Shown in pieces: positions 24,435-36,191 of a stretch of DNA of 64,000 nucleotides. Position numbers and translations under genes: made by a program. The DNA is taken from the NCBI GenBank assembly GCA_023374025.1, contig SIJG01000007.1, forward strand, positions 2,794,636 through 2,858,635, in the 5' to 3' direction. Below the pieces are notes generated by a model. That model did no database searches and was not told where the DNA came from. It saw only the letters and a list, made by a program, of their open reading frames with translations. The DNA is from Heterodera schachtii (taxonomy: Eukaryota; Nematoda; Chromadorea; Rhabditida; Heteroderidae). How positions within the stretch are numbered: position 1 is the first letter of the stretch; every line of letters begins with the position of its first letter.

Positions 24435-26894
24435 GGAACAATAATAAATAATATTTCCTAAAATCCTTAATTGATAATAAAAAAAGAATTTTCGCATGAA
24501 TTTGTGATTAACACAATTAGGTGCAACATTCTTCATATTATTTTTCAGGTTCAAATGGTTCTCTAGCTCGAAAATTCCTAAAAATTTTGTTAAATATAAA
24601 AAAGTTGTTCCTTCAGGTAATTTCGTAAAATTGCATTTTTTTAGAGTGGATAACGAAAGAAGCGTTGAAATGCTTAACTCGAAAAGTAGCTTAACAACAG
24701 CCCAAAAAAAACATGTTTTTCGTCCGTTTCAGGCCACGGGGAGTTCAGGAAAAAAATAGGCTTTTGCCTAAAAATCCCATCCCTAATCATGACAAATATT
24801 ATAATAATTGATAATCTTATTATTTTTAATTAAATTTCAAAATAATTGTTAAAAAACTGAAAATTTCAGAAAAATTCATAAGATTTTCTTCTGAAAATCA
24901 TTTAACATTTTTAAAAAAACTTGTTTTTTAAAAAGTAAAAATATTATTAAGAATGTAGCCAAAATATTAAATTTTTTTTTTTTTTTTTGTAATTTTTATA
25001 ATATTTTACAATTATTACATATATAATAAAAAATTCATTTAATATTTTTATGCGTATTAGCATTAAAAAAAACTAATAAATGTCTTTTTTAATAAGTAAT
25101 TGAAAATCGACGCACATGCAAAAATGCCAACTCATAATGCCAACAAATGAGGCATACCCACTCATATTCATAAAAAAAATTTTTACATAAAATTAATTTA
25201 ATTCTTACAATCGTAAAAATGCGCCACATTATGGGCACAAAAACGTAAATAGCATGAAAGAAGTTTATTTCAATTGTAAATGTAATAATTTAAAAAGTTA
25301 GAAAGCTTTGAAAGATTTTCTTAAATAAATCCAATTTTTAAAGCGAATTTTTGTTTAAAAAATCAAAAAAAAAACATTAGCTGGGATTGAATTATGGGAA
25401 TTTCTCATTCTTAGGAGTGTCTGGTTCGGTTTTTAAAATTATATATATTTTTTTTTTTGCTTTTTTCATGGAATAATCCAATTCATACATGCCCAACTCA
25501 TCCAACGAAATGCATGACCTTCTACGCGATTTCTTGCATTGTGCTGTGGATGACTTTGGTATTTCTTGCATTGTGCTGTGGATTAGTTTGCTATATGGAT
25601 GAATTTAGTTTGGATGAGTTGGGTATGGATGAGTTGGGACGACCCAACTAGATTAAGCGAAAAAAACCCGTAATTTCTTGTCAAAAGGCATTAGAAAAGA
25701 TCGAAAAATCACCTCCCAATTGGATAATTATTAAATTTAGAAGGGTGTCGGTCAAATTAGAAGTAATTTTGAAAAATCCTTTTAATATCCATTCGTCTCC
25801 AATACAACACATTTAACATAATCAGTTTTTTAGAGGAAAGAGAAGACAATAATTCTTAAATGACATAAAAAACGAATACTTAAATTTAATGAGAAAATGC
25901 TAACTAAATACCAGAAATACCTATATTAAAAAATTAAAAATCAATTTCAGATTTGTTCCCATTGGAATTATTCTTCCATTTCAGCCAATTACAGAAATTC
26001 TCCCTAAAGGGATTGTTAAAGAGTCACTTCCCGTTTTGTCCACCTATGCCTTATTTCGGTCTAGAGTCCCTCACATCCGAAATTGAATCTCCCCCATTTT
26101 CTTTTATAATTTGAATTATTTGTGTTTTAAGTAGCATGCATCACCCCGAAATCGTCTATAGATGCTACAAACCGTATCCATAATCACTTAAAGTTCTCAC
26201 CAATTTTTGGACCCATCGTTCACCTTACTTAATGACTTCTCCAATGCTCGTTGACCCCCTTGTCCCTTCTCCGTCCATTCCCTTGTCTAAATCCACCACG
26301 CTGGAATCATCACTTCCTCCAAAATCATCTGACATCAAAAGCGGCAATGATGCATCAGAGAAGACTGGCACTGATGACTCATCATGTCCAGATACCTCTC
26401 CCCCATCTTCAAAATATACCGACCCAGAATTCGTCGTAACAATTGGTCAGCCCGAAAATTGTTCATCCAAATATACGCAGCTTGTCACCATTTCTTAATC
26501 AGTTCAGCACTTCTTCTCCTCGTCGTATTCAGGTGGTATCGGGTTTCTTGGTTAATCATCCTAACTCGAAAGCCGTTCAATTTCCTAGTTCCACGCCTCG
26601 CACTCGGCTTTCCTCACGGGTGCGCATAACCGATTTTGGCCGTGTTGAACATATTAATTAAAAAACTTTGGCACGTCATAACTCTTCACTCAGGCTCATT
26701 CCGCAAACATTAAAAGACACTTTTTTAAGAACCCAGGGGTGCTCTAGCCACCTACCAAATTTGGTTCCTGAAACTCCGCGGACACTTGGGGACCTTTCTT
26801 TGCTAGTGCATTTTTCGGGAAGAATTTGTAAAAAATGAAAATTTGTGTGAAAATACAAAATAAAAAGCCTAAGAGGCAAATTTGAAAAAGCTAA
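24435..26894. other. Intergenic region between gene B and the C family
   Basis: From 24435 to about 25400 the sequence is AT-rich with no supported gene, and it should include the promoter of gene B. Around 25500-25640 there are short direct duplications (TTGCATTGTGCTGTGGAT twice, then GGATGAGTTGGG-type repeats). From 26000 to 26660 base composition is less AT-rich. Overlapping frames there encode Ser/Pro-rich sequence ending in RITDFGRVEHIN, which could be the tail of a decayed retroelement polyprotein or an unrelated relic. No function is assigned. Confidence 0.4.
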
Positions 26895-27022
26895 AAGCTA
26901 TTGCAATCGGCAATTGACACAGCGAATGCAAGGAAAACAAATGTGTTGTAGGAATAATTCGCGAAAAATTTGGTGTAAATTTGGAGGAAATGCTTAAAAA
27001 GCGGAAGAAAGAGCAAAAAATA
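26895..27022 (+). pseudogene. Relic of C-family exon 2
   Basis: The stretch contains CGGCAATTGACACAGCGAATG, a frame-broken gap, then TGGAGGAAATGCTTAAAAAG. In C1-C3 the same words encode the conserved LAIDTANE and EEMLKKAEK segments with the same spacing. Stops and indels interrupt it, and neither the 5' nor the 3' part of the gene is present. It is a decayed fragment marking an earlier member of the array. Confidence 0.7.
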
Positions 27023-27139
27023 AATAAATAACTTTTTCTAGCAGACGAAATAATTATTATAAACAGTAATAATTTTGTTTTTAAACTGATTGTTCATATT
27101 ATGAGCAATTTTTCAATTGATGTTGGACCACAACATTTA

Positions 27140-27290
27140 TCGATTGTATATTCCCTCCCTTCCCTCTCTCTCTCTGTCTCTCTCTTTTCATCCTCGATTG
27201 TATATTCCCTCCCTTCCCTCTCTCTCTCTGTCTCTCTCTTTCTTCTCTCTCTCTCTCTCTCTGTCTCTCTCTTTTCATCCCTTGACTTAT
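27140..27290. repeat. (TC)n microsatellite with a duplicated flank
   Basis: Polypyrimidine runs of CTCTCT and CTGTCTCTC are interrupted by a repeated GATTGTATATTCCCTCCC segment (at about 27144 and 27197), so a ~53-bp unit was duplicated before further slippage. Frames through it are low-complexity only. Confidence 0.75.
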
Positions 27291-27301
27291 CCATAAAAAT
27301 T

Positions 27302-27480
27302 AGAGTTGAGCGGGACCGGGACGGACAACTGAGTACCAAAGTCCCGGTTTGACCAGTTTTGACCGGGACCAGGAAATTCCCGGTTTTTTCCGGTTTTCTC
27401 AGACCAAAAAAGTCCCGGTTTTTCAACCCGAAAAGATCCCGGTCCCGGTTTTGCCCAAAATTCCCGGTCCCGCTCAACTA
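27302..27480. mobile_element. ~180-bp GC-rich MITE (GGGACCGG family)
   Basis: The ends AGTTGAGCGGGACCGGGA and TTCCCGGTCCCGCTCAACT are inverted repeats. The interior has GAGTACC, TTGACCGGGACC and several CCCGG words. A second copy, in the opposite orientation, is at about 30165-30345 (internal word GGTACTCAGTTGTCC). Both stand out as GC-rich islands in AT-rich DNA. No coding sequence is present. Confidence 0.7.
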
Positions 27481-27835
27481 TAATAAAATGTCTACCTTTC
27501 CCTCACTCCGGGCAATGCGGGATCCAGCAACAAAAATGAAATGAATGAGGAAACTAGCGTGAAAAAAATGCCAGATTGCGAAATACCAGAGCCAAAACAT
27601 GCAAGCGGAATTCCGGCGCAAAAAAATTGATGAGAAGCCCTCTCAAATTTTATTATTAATGCTAACAAAATCATTCACAGTCTATAGAAAAACAATTTTT
27701 ATATTTTACTTATTTATTAGTATTTTTCGTTCAAATATTTTATTTAAAATGCCAAATTCTTTAAGAAACATCCCTCCTATTGTTTCATAATTTATTTTCT
27801 CTTTACTTGTTTTTAAAATTTAAAAATTCAAGAAA

Positions 27836-29554
27836 ATGCTTTATTATATTTCTGCAATTCCTTTTACCATTATTACGCTAATTTTTCAATTTCAATTTTT
27901 AAATGCAAATCCATCAGTGAGTTGATTAATTTGAATAATTGTTTTGGTTTACACATTTTAATTAATTGTGTTGAGGAGCACATGCTAATTGCTGTTATGA
28001 AAAACCAAGAACAAATTCAAATCAGCCAATTTTCAATGGAAAAAAATGTGGCACACCTTGGCATTTTGTATTACATGAGAAAGAATTGGCAATGTGACAA
28101 AATTGGTGAAAAATTTGACGAAACTGAACGGACAGAATGCCAAAAATATCGCAAATATTTGGACATTTTGTGCGAATATTTGTTCAGAGAGTACGTTGGA
28201 ATTCCAACAGTGAAGCCAAAATTCATATTAAAAAAGAAACAGTTTGAAATTGAAGGGCCACTAATTTATGCGGTAAATTGTCTGACCAGAATTTCACAGT
28301 TTTATTGGTACAAAGGAATGGAATATAATAAATTACATAAATTTTTCATTTATAATTTTAAACCAAAATTGTTGAATGAGGAGGGATTAAAATATGAATT
28401 AAAATTGGAAAATGAAAAAGAAAAGCCAATCAATGAAATGATTTTGCAATTGGCAATTGACACAGCAAAAGAATGGCAAACAAATGAAAATTTGGACGGA
28501 ATATTTCGACAAAATTTTGAAAAAAAATTGAAAGAAATGCTCAAAAAGGCGGAAAAAAGGGCAAATGAATATGATTATTTTTGGAGAGATAACAAACATT
28601 TTATAATTTTGGGACTGAAATTCGATGACCGGATTATATGGGTGGATATTTTTATTAAATTAAATTTTGTTTAAATTCAAATTTAGATTGAGGATGCTTT
28701 ATTTTCTGAATTTGTGAAAGGACAGGCAACAAACCTTGATAAGTTTAATAAGTTATTTAAAGGACACGACAATTATGAAAAAGTAAAAGAGGATTTAATG
28801 CAAGAATATGAGGCCCATCTTGGCCTTGTGTATTTGATGCGAAAGAATGGGCAATGTTCAAATATTTTGAATGTTTTTTATAATGTTGAATGGGCAAAAT
28901 GCCAAAAGTATCGCAAATATTTGCACATTTTATACGAATATTTATTCCGACTTTATGTCGACGGTTTGTTTTCGTCTTAAAATTAATATTATTCAAATAA
29001 TGCTAACATATTAAGCTAAAAATGGGAAGGTGTCCAAACAATTGCCAGCAGTGAAGCCAATCTTTTTTAAATGGGTAATAAAAAGAAGTTTAATTTATGT
29101 GGTCAAAGAATTGAATGGAATTACGCAATGTTTATGGGAAAATTTTAGTTACAACTCTTTGGATTTCAATTATATTATTAGAATAAATTTGGAAAATGAG
29201 GAGGAATTAAATTATGAAATTAAAGAGGAGAAAAATTGGATCAACGAAAATCTACAAAAGGTGATTAAAATATTTATTGGACCAGAAAATGTACAAAAGG
29301 GAAAAAACGGACAAACGGACATTGAAATTCTTCGGGAAGAATTTGAGAAAAAAATGGAAAAATTATTTGAAAATGCAAAAGAAAATGCCAAAATTGGAAA
29401 GGTGAAACTGGAAAAGGCAAAAGCAAATGCGGCAAATTATGAAGCAAGAGAAAATCTGGATAAAGAATATAATCGCAAATTTGGCACTTTCAATTCGTCG
29501 CCTTTTCATCAAAATTACTTCTTTTCCATGAAATTTTTTGGCATTTCCGATTAA
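27836..29554 (+). CDS. Gene C1: secreted two-repeat protein of unknown function
   Basis: Exons 27836-27916, 27976-28641, 28687-28963 and 29016-29554 total 1563 nt, 520 residues, with all phases consistent. Exon 1 is a signal-peptide-like segment (MLYYISAIPFTIITLIFQ...LNA). The mature protein has two homologous repeats. Repeat 1 (about 45-245) has LGILYYMRKNWQC, ERTECQKYRKYLDIL, IPTVKPKF and PINEMILQLAID. Repeat 2 (about 285-520) has LGLVYLMRKNGQC, CQKYRKYLHILYEYLFR, LPAVKPIF and ENEEELNYEIKEE, then a Lys/Glu-rich probable coiled coil. Each repeat keeps a cysteine pair 15-20 residues apart. I do not recognise the family. The usual exon 2 acceptor TTAG is TTGT here, and the next AG 6-7 bp downstream keeps the frame. 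An extracellular or secreted-effector role is inference from the signal peptide and the local expansion. Confidence 0.75.
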
Positions 29555-30040
29555 ACTATTCTTTATTTTCATTTTTCTTTATTAATATGTTTCTGTCTTT
29601 TCTTATTTTAATGATTTTTCGCTTTTTCGACTTTTGAGTTTTTATTCTATTATAACTTTGCGTTTAATTAATTATCTTAGAATACAATTAACAAAAAATG
29701 AAGATGCGTTTATTGGAAGAACCATCATTTTGTGTAAATAGCGTAAAAAGTATATTAAATCATATTAAAAATTTATGTAAATAGAGTAGAAATTATACTA
29801 ATATCATATTATAAATGTATTAAATAGCATAAGAAGAATACTAATCATAATATAAATGCATTTAAATAGAGTAGAAAATATACTAAATCATATTAAAAAT
29901 TTATGTAAATAGCGTCGAAATTATACTAATATCATATTATAAATGTATGTAAAAAGTGTCGAAATTATTTGTATGTACTAATATCATTTTTTGTTGACAT
30001 TGGACCAGCGGTAAAAAAATGGGTGGGGTTGCCAAAGTGT
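29555..30040. repeat. Short AT-rich tandem repeats downstream of C1
   Basis: From about 29735 to 29990 a unit of roughly 60 bp recurs four to five times with imperfect matches (TTTATGTAAATAG(C/A)GT, ATATTAAATCATATTA, TACTAATATCATATTATAAATGTAT). No coding potential is seen. The 3' end of C1 is expected before this block. Confidence 0.6.
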
Positions 30041-30044
30041 ATTC

Positions 30045-30500
30045 AGGAAAACCAGGATTTGGCACATCAAATTCTAAAATCTTGATACCATTCGGTTGCC
30101 AAGGTGTTTTCTATTAGCCACCAAAATTTCAAAAATTTTTGTTAAATTTCAACAAACTTATAACTAGGGTAGGTCGTGACCGGGAATTTTGTGAAAAACC
30201 GGGACCGTGACTTTTCGGGTTGAAAACCCGGGACTTTTTGGCTGGGAAAACCGGGGAAAAAAACCGGGAATTTACCGGTCCCGGTCAAAACCGGGACATC
30301 GGTACTCAGTTGTCCGTGTTTTGTTCCCGGTCGCGACCTACCCAAGTTATGACAAAAATATTCAAAAAAAAAAGTTTCGCTGGTCATAACTTTTTTGAAA
30401 CTTAACGATTTTTTTTTAAATTTAACAGGATAACAGAAAACAAAACTTAAAACTACCGAAAGATATCAATGTTTTAAAATTGGATTCATTTTGGGCGAAG
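30045..30500. mobile_element. Fold-back element interrupted by a GGGACCGG MITE
   Basis: The left part (ATCTTGATACCATTCGGTTGCC, CTATTAGCCACCAAAATTTC) and the right part (CATAACTTTTTTGAAACTTAAC, ACCGAAAGATATCAATG) are the two arms of a CGATAGCC-family fold-back. At about 30165-30345 a GC-rich insert with ends GGGTAGGTCGTGACCGGGAA and TTCCCGGTCGCGACCTACCC separates them. This insert is the second GGGACCGG MITE, which gives a nested insertion order. Confidence 0.6.
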
Positions 30501-30714
30501 TTATCAATAGAGACTGGATTTTCCAGCAGTTGCTTAATTTTTTTTTTTTTTTTTGCTAACTTAGGACGTGCTAATAAGCATGAAAAAACGCATTTCTAAC
30601 CTTTGTTTAAGGCTTCTAAGTCCAACTTTTTCATGCTGCTTTTTGCTTAAACTGGTATTTTCGTGCTTAACTCGCTACAATTGTGAAGGTTTCTTTAAAA
30701 ATATTCAAATCTAT

Positions 30715-30830
30715 TCAATAATGCTAATATATATTCTGCTAAATGCGATCAAAATTCAAAAAAAATTGCCAACAATGATGCCAATATTTTTTCATTGGGT
30801 AATAAAAAAAAAGTTTAATTGATCTTGATA
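30715..30830 (+). pseudogene. Relic of C-family exon 4
   Basis: The words ATTGCCAACAATGATGCCAAT and TTTCATTGGGTAATAAAAA match the start of C1 exon 4 (LPAVKPIFFKWVIKK). The preceding ATTCAATAATGCTAATATAT matches the end of C1 intron 3. It ends in a stop after WVIKKKFN. No other exon is nearby. It is a decayed copy. Confidence 0.6.
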
Positions 30831-30839
30831 AATAGGGCT

Positions 30840-31260
30840 GGGATTTTTATGTAAGAAAAATCGCGAAATATGTAAATAAAATATGTATAAAAATGCTAAA
30901 ATATGTATGAAATATGTATAAAAACCCTAAATATGTAATAAAATATGTAAAAAAAAATTTTAAAGGGTTATTTTTTGGATAAAAATTCTTCGTAAAAAGT
31001 GAAACAGAGGCATAAAATGCATAAAAATGACCAAAATAGGCCTAGAATCACATTTTAATATATTAAACATTAATTTTTGATATAGCATTTTTGAAAAAAA
31101 AATTCGATTTTTTAGGGATACATTTTCAAGAAATTTTTTTTAATTTTTCACAAAAAATTTCTGTAAATTCTCAAAAATCCTCAAAATATGTAAAAAAAAA
31201 AATGAAAATATATATATACGAAAAATTGCGAAATATGTACAATTAATATAATTAATAATT
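30840..31260. other. AT-rich intergenic block with ATATGTA-type repeats
   Basis: Many copies of AAATATGTA/AAAATATGTATAAA occur between about 30870 and 30960 and again near 31185-31240. Similar words occur at 13985-14060. No gene is supported. Confidence 0.4.
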
Positions 31261-32126
31261 GTATTAAGTAGATTTGGATAATCCTACTATGATCAATCCT
31301 AATTTTTAATATTGCCTCATTATTTAATATAATAAATAAATTATATTAAGTAGATTTGGATAATCCTACTTATGGTCAATCCCAACTTTCCAATTATTAC
31401 ATTATTATTTAAAAATTAAATAATCAAGTAGATTTGGATAATCCGACTGATTTTCATTTGTCAAATCAAATTTTCTCCGTTTATAAGGCGGTGAGATTTT
31501 CCATATTTCATTTTAATAATTACTTTATTCGTAATATTATTCAAAAAAATGAAAATATTTATTAAACAAAATTCTGAAATTTTTAACATTTTACTAGTAA
31601 TATTTTTATAACTCAATTTATAAAATAAATTAATCCCATCTTTTAAGCAGTTTTCATTTATGAGAATTTGAATTTTTAAGCATTAAAAAAAATTAACAAA
31701 TTGAATTAATGATTACAAAGATTTTTGCAGAAAATGTAAATATTGCAACTTTTTCTATTAAACTTTTTTTTTATTTTAATTCGGGAATCTTTTTATTTTA
31801 GCGAATTTTTCGACCAAATATGCCATAACTTAGCTTAAACGCAATCAAATTTTATATTCTTGGTACCATTCGATAGCCAAGCTTTTTCTCTATTACCTTG
31901 CAAAATTTAAAAAAATTGATCAACATTAGAAAAAGTTGAAAGAAAATAAATACTATTTCTGTCATAACTTATGTTATATTGGATATTTTTTGTTTGAAAT
32001 TCTGCAAGCTCATAGAAAAAAAACTTGGCTATCGAATGGTACCAAGAATGTAATATTTGGTTGCGTTTAAGCAAAGTTATGGCATGTTTTGTCGAAAATA
32101 ATTTATATTTCATAAAGAAAGACATA
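31260..32126. repeat. Upstream block of C2, duplicated upstream of C3
   Basis: AGTAGATTTGGATAATCC occurs three times at a period of about 80-90 bp (about 31268, 31349, 31430). It is followed by TCTCCGTTTATAAGGCGGTG and, at 31800-32090, a CGATAGCC-family fold-back. The same order recurs at about 34390-34980, ahead of the decayed exon 1 copy at 35740. The promoter region and first exon of this family were therefore copied as a block. Confidence 0.65.
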
Positions 32127-33734
32127 ATGATGAATAATTCCGTTTTTATAATTCCTTTTTTTATTATTATTTTCCATCAATTTTTAATCCCATTTTCAAT
32201 TGCAAATCCATCGGTGAGTTAATTAATTAGGACAATTAATTTTATTAATCCATCTTAATTTATTAGATGGACGAGAAAATGCTAATTGCATTTATGAAAG
32301 GACAGAAAGAAATTCAACTCAGTGAATATTCTAACCAAAAATATGAGGCACACCTTGGCATTATGCATTATATGAGAAAGAATTGGCAATGCGACAAAAT
32401 TGGAAAGAATTTTGATGAATATGAACGGACAGAATGCCAAAAATATCGCAAATATTTGGACATTTTGTACGAATATTTGCACAGAGAATACGCCGGAATT
32501 CCAACAGTGAAGCCAAAATTCATATTAAAAAAGAAACAGTTTGAATTTGATGGACCAATAATTTGTGCGATTAGTTCTCTCGTCAACATTTCGCAATTTT
32601 ATTTTATATCATCTTCGAGTGAATATTATGAATATAAATTAGACAAATTATTTATTCATGAACATGCTTTTGCACCAAAAATAAAATTGGTGAATGAGAA
32701 GAGACTGAATTATGAATTAAAATTGGAAAAGGAACAAAAAATGCCAATTAATGAAATGATTTTGCAATTGGCAATTGACACAGCGAATGAATGGCAAATA
32801 AATGAAAATTTGAACGGATTAATTCGACAAAATTTTGAAAAAAAATTGGAAGAAATGCTCAAAAAGGCGGAAAAAAGGGCAAAAAAAGACAAACCACGGA
32901 GAGCCAATAAAATAAATGATGACAAACATAAAATAATTATAGATTCGAAATTTAGAATGGACAAAGAATATTCAAATTTTTTTTATCAATTGATAGAGAA
33001 AGGAAATATTCATCGGAATAATGATAGATGCATGATCAATTGTGGGACACACGAATTTGAGAAACGGAAAAAGCATTTCAAACAAATATATCAATCCCAT
33101 CTTGGCCTTGTGTATTTGATGAGAGAGAATTGGCATTGTGAAAAAATTGGGGAGGAATTTAAAGAAAAATGCCAAAAATACCGAAAATATTTGGACATTT
33201 TATATGAATATTTATTCAGTTTGTATGCTCAAGGTTTGTTTTCAATTTTAGATAATTTTGTAATGATAATAATATAATTTCTTAGCTAAAACTCCGAATG
33301 TGTTGAAACAATTGTCATCAATGATGAAACCAATATTTATTGACTATTTTTACCCAATGCAATTAATTCAAGTTATCGGAAAGCTGAATGAAATTTCGGA
33401 ATGTTTTTGGAAAAAAGGAATAAATGAATTGAGAAATTTCAATGGTATTAAAGAGATGAATTTGGTAAATGAAGAGGATTTTCATTACGAAATGAGAAAG
33501 GAGAAAAGTGAGCAAAACTCAACAACCAAAAATGAAACTGAAATTGTCAATCTCCGAAAAGAATTTGAGCAAAAAATGAAAAAATTGTGTAAAAATGCAC
33601 CAAAAAAGGCCAAGGACGAAATGGCAAAAACTGAAATAGAAATAAGAAATACAGAAAATCGCCAAAAAAGAACTCATCTGGTAATAGAATATATTATAAA
33701 GTTTGGCAATTTTTCTTCGTCACCATTTTCATAA
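32127..33734 (+). CDS. Gene C2: secreted two-repeat protein of unknown function
   Basis: Exons 32127-32213, 32267-33233 and 33286-33734 total 1503 nt, 500 residues, with phases consistent. Exon 1 encodes MMNNSVFIIPFFIIIFHQ...IANPS, a strong signal-peptide candidate. Repeat 1 has LGIMHYMRKNWQC, ECQKYRKYLDILYEYL, IPTVKPKF and LAIDTANEW. Repeat 2 has LGLVYLMRENWHC, EKCQKYRKYLDILYEYLF and SSMMKPIF. Relative to C1 and C3, the intron between the two repeats is missing: one continuous 967-bp exon spans both, and the sequence at the join is not obviously homologous. The C-terminus is Lys/Glu-rich (EFEQKMKKL) as in the paralogues. Function is unknown; the frame is open throughout. Confidence 0.75.
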
Positions 33735-35734
33735 AAAAATCTTTCGTTTTCCACCAAATTACATTGGCTTTTCTGGTTATTTTCTTGTCAATTTTTCATT
33801 GGTCTTTTGTCGTCCTTCTGTCTTCAGTTTCAATTTTCTTTCTTTTTTATAATTTCTTTTTAAATTTTTTTTTGGATAAAATTTCTTAAGTAAATTTATA
33901 TAAATTGAGGGAGGCGAGGCTCAACTGTGTCTCCCTGACAAACCCCGCACCGTTTATCCCAGATAAATTTTGATTGTGGAATATTGTTGTGTCGTTCGTC
34001 GCCATTTTGTAAAATGTTGTGCCCAATTTATATCTTATCCGAAATAAGGATTGATTCGGCCAAATATCGGGTCCCAAAGTTCCAAAGATGCTGGGACGTT
34101 AGTCAAAAAACCAGCAAATGGAAAATTTTTGACAGAAAATTATTCATAACTTCGCCCAAAATGAACCAAATTTCAATGTTTTGATATTATTTGATAGCCC
34201 TAAGTGTTTTCTATTATATTGCAAAATTTCTAAAAAATTGCTTAATTTTCAAAAAAGTCATGACCTGAGAGGTTCAAAAAACCAAGTTTTTTTTCAACAT
34301 TTTCGGTTATAACTTTTTGAAGCTTAACAATTTTTTTTTGAAATTTTGTAAGCTAATTATAAAACATTTAGTTTCTAATATTGCATCGTTCTTTAATATA
34401 ATAAATAATCAAGTAGATTAGGATACTCATGATTAATCCCAATTTTTTAAATTTTGCATCTTTCTTTAATATAATAAATAATCGTATTAAGTAGATTTGG
34501 ATAATCCTAATGACGATCACTCCCAATTTTTTAATTATTGCATCTTTTTTAATAATAAATAATCGTATTAAGTAGATTTGGATAATCCTACTTATGATCA
34601 TTATTTAAAATCAAATTTTCTCCGTTTATAAGGCGGTGAGATTTTCCATATTTCATTTTAATAATTTCTTTATTCTTAATATTATTCAAAAAAGATGAAA
34701 ATATTTATTAAATAAAATTCTTAAATTTTTAACATTTTCCTAATATTTTTATAATTTTTAGTGCCATTTGATAGCCAAGCTTTTTCTCTATTAGTATGCT
34801 AAATTAAAAAAAAAAAATTTGGTTAATTTTACAAAAAGTTGTATGAAAACAAGTACAATTTCTGTCATAAGTTATGTTATATTGGATAAATTTTTTTTGA
34901 AGTTTTGCAAGCTAATATAGAAAAAGCTTGGCTATCGAATGGTACCAAGAATGTAAATTGTGTTTAAGTAAAGTAATAAGGAATTTTAGTCGTCTTTTTC
35001 GATCTAAAATTGAAGACAAGACAACTGACAAAAAACTTTAATGGTTTATAAGGCAAAGCGATTTAACTAATTTTTATAATTATTTTTAATTTAATTTAAT
35101 TTTAATTTCTTTTTTAAATTTCTTTTATAATATAAATTTAATTTTTTTTTAAATTTATAATTTTTATTAAAATAAGCTTACAGAGTTCTTTGGCCTTTTC
35201 TGCATATTAATTATTTAAGTACATATTTTGTGCTACATATCTTTGGCTTTTCGCACTTTTTCATATATATTTCGCAATTTTATAGTATTTTAAGGAAATT
35301 TTTCTTCAAATGCTCAAAATCATATCCAAAATTTCGTTTGTTGCATATTTTGAGGTTTTGAAAACTTATCAAAATTACTTATTAAAAAATTCAAAATTTA
35401 TTTTTACTCCAGAAAATTCACTTTTTTCAAAAATAGATTTAAAAATTAATTTTTACTTTGTAAAATATAAACAACAAAAAAAAAAATTACCAACCTGAAA
35501 TTTCTCTAAATTTGAGAAGCATTTCTTTTTATTTTGTCTTCCAAATTACATTAATATAAAGTAAAAATGTCACTATTTAATATAAAAAACAAAATTAAAA
35601 AATAAATAGATAAAAATCCATCAATATTTAATGTAAATAAAAATCATATTAAATAAAGAAGGAATTTTAAAGAATTGTTTAACGCATTTTCATTTCATTT
35701 TTGTTTAATAATTTTATATTTCATAAAGAAAGAC
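33735..35734. other. Intergenic region between C2 and C3 with repeats
   Basis: A GC-richer stretch at 33900-34090 encodes nothing recognisable. Arms of a CGATAGCC-family fold-back occur at 34150-34380 and again at 34755-34960. Between them is the AGTAGATTTGGATAATCC array (34410-34600) shared with the C2 upstream block. 35000-35735 is very AT-rich without supported genes. Confidence 0.45.
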
Positions 35735-35815
35735 TTAATGATGAATAATTCCGTTTTTATAATTCCTTTTTTTATTATTATTTTTCATCAATTTTTAATC
35801 CCCTTTCAATTTTTG
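35705..35815 (+). pseudogene. Decayed copy of C2 exon 1 and its leader
   Basis: The sequence TTTCATAAAGAAAGAC, then ATGATGAATAATTCCG and the following ~75 bp, is almost identical to the C2 leader and signal-peptide exon (32107-32210). No GTGAGT donor follows; sequence similarity ends near CCCCTTTCAATTTTTGG. A hAT-like MITE and then C3's own, divergent exon 1 lie just downstream. Confidence 0.75.
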
Positions 35816-35837
35816 GTTTGATCATTTAAATTATAAC

Positions 35838-36170
35838 TATGGTTGTAAATTATATGGATTAACATATTTTTTCTGTGCATATGCTATTATGAAGAAAGGG
35901 GCTCAAAAATAGCATTTCTACGTTAAAATTTTTTGATTTGGTGAAGGTTTTTAATCCATATAAATATTTTGGGGGTTTTCGGGAATAAATCCATATTTTG
36001 CCATTTTTGCATTTTTAGTCCATATTTCGGCCATTTTTGGAAAAATTTCACAAGAAAAAGGCAAAAAATGCGAAAAATATACCCCTAAAGTTCGACTTTT
36101 TGAAATTTTTAAAAATTACACCCCCAAAAATATGAAAAATTTCGATTTTTCGTTGCTCATTACAACCCTA
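35838..36170. mobile_element. 333-bp hAT-like MITE upstream of C3
   Basis: The element begins TATGGTTGTAA and ends TTACAACCCTA, an 11-bp terminal inverted repeat with one mismatch. It is flanked on both sides by the 8-bp direct duplication ATTATAAC (35830-35837 and 36171-36178). An 8-bp duplication is characteristic of the hAT superfamily. There is no coding capacity. It lies 21 bp upstream of the C3 start codon. Confidence 0.8.
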
Positions 36171-36191
36171 ATTATAACAAAGATAAACAAA

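Noticed and set aside
26232..26661. Ser/Pro/Thr-rich frames as a protein-coding gene
   Set aside because: Three short overlapping frames break each other, no splice pattern joins them convincingly, and no paralogue is present. It may be a retroelement relic but is not supported as a gene.
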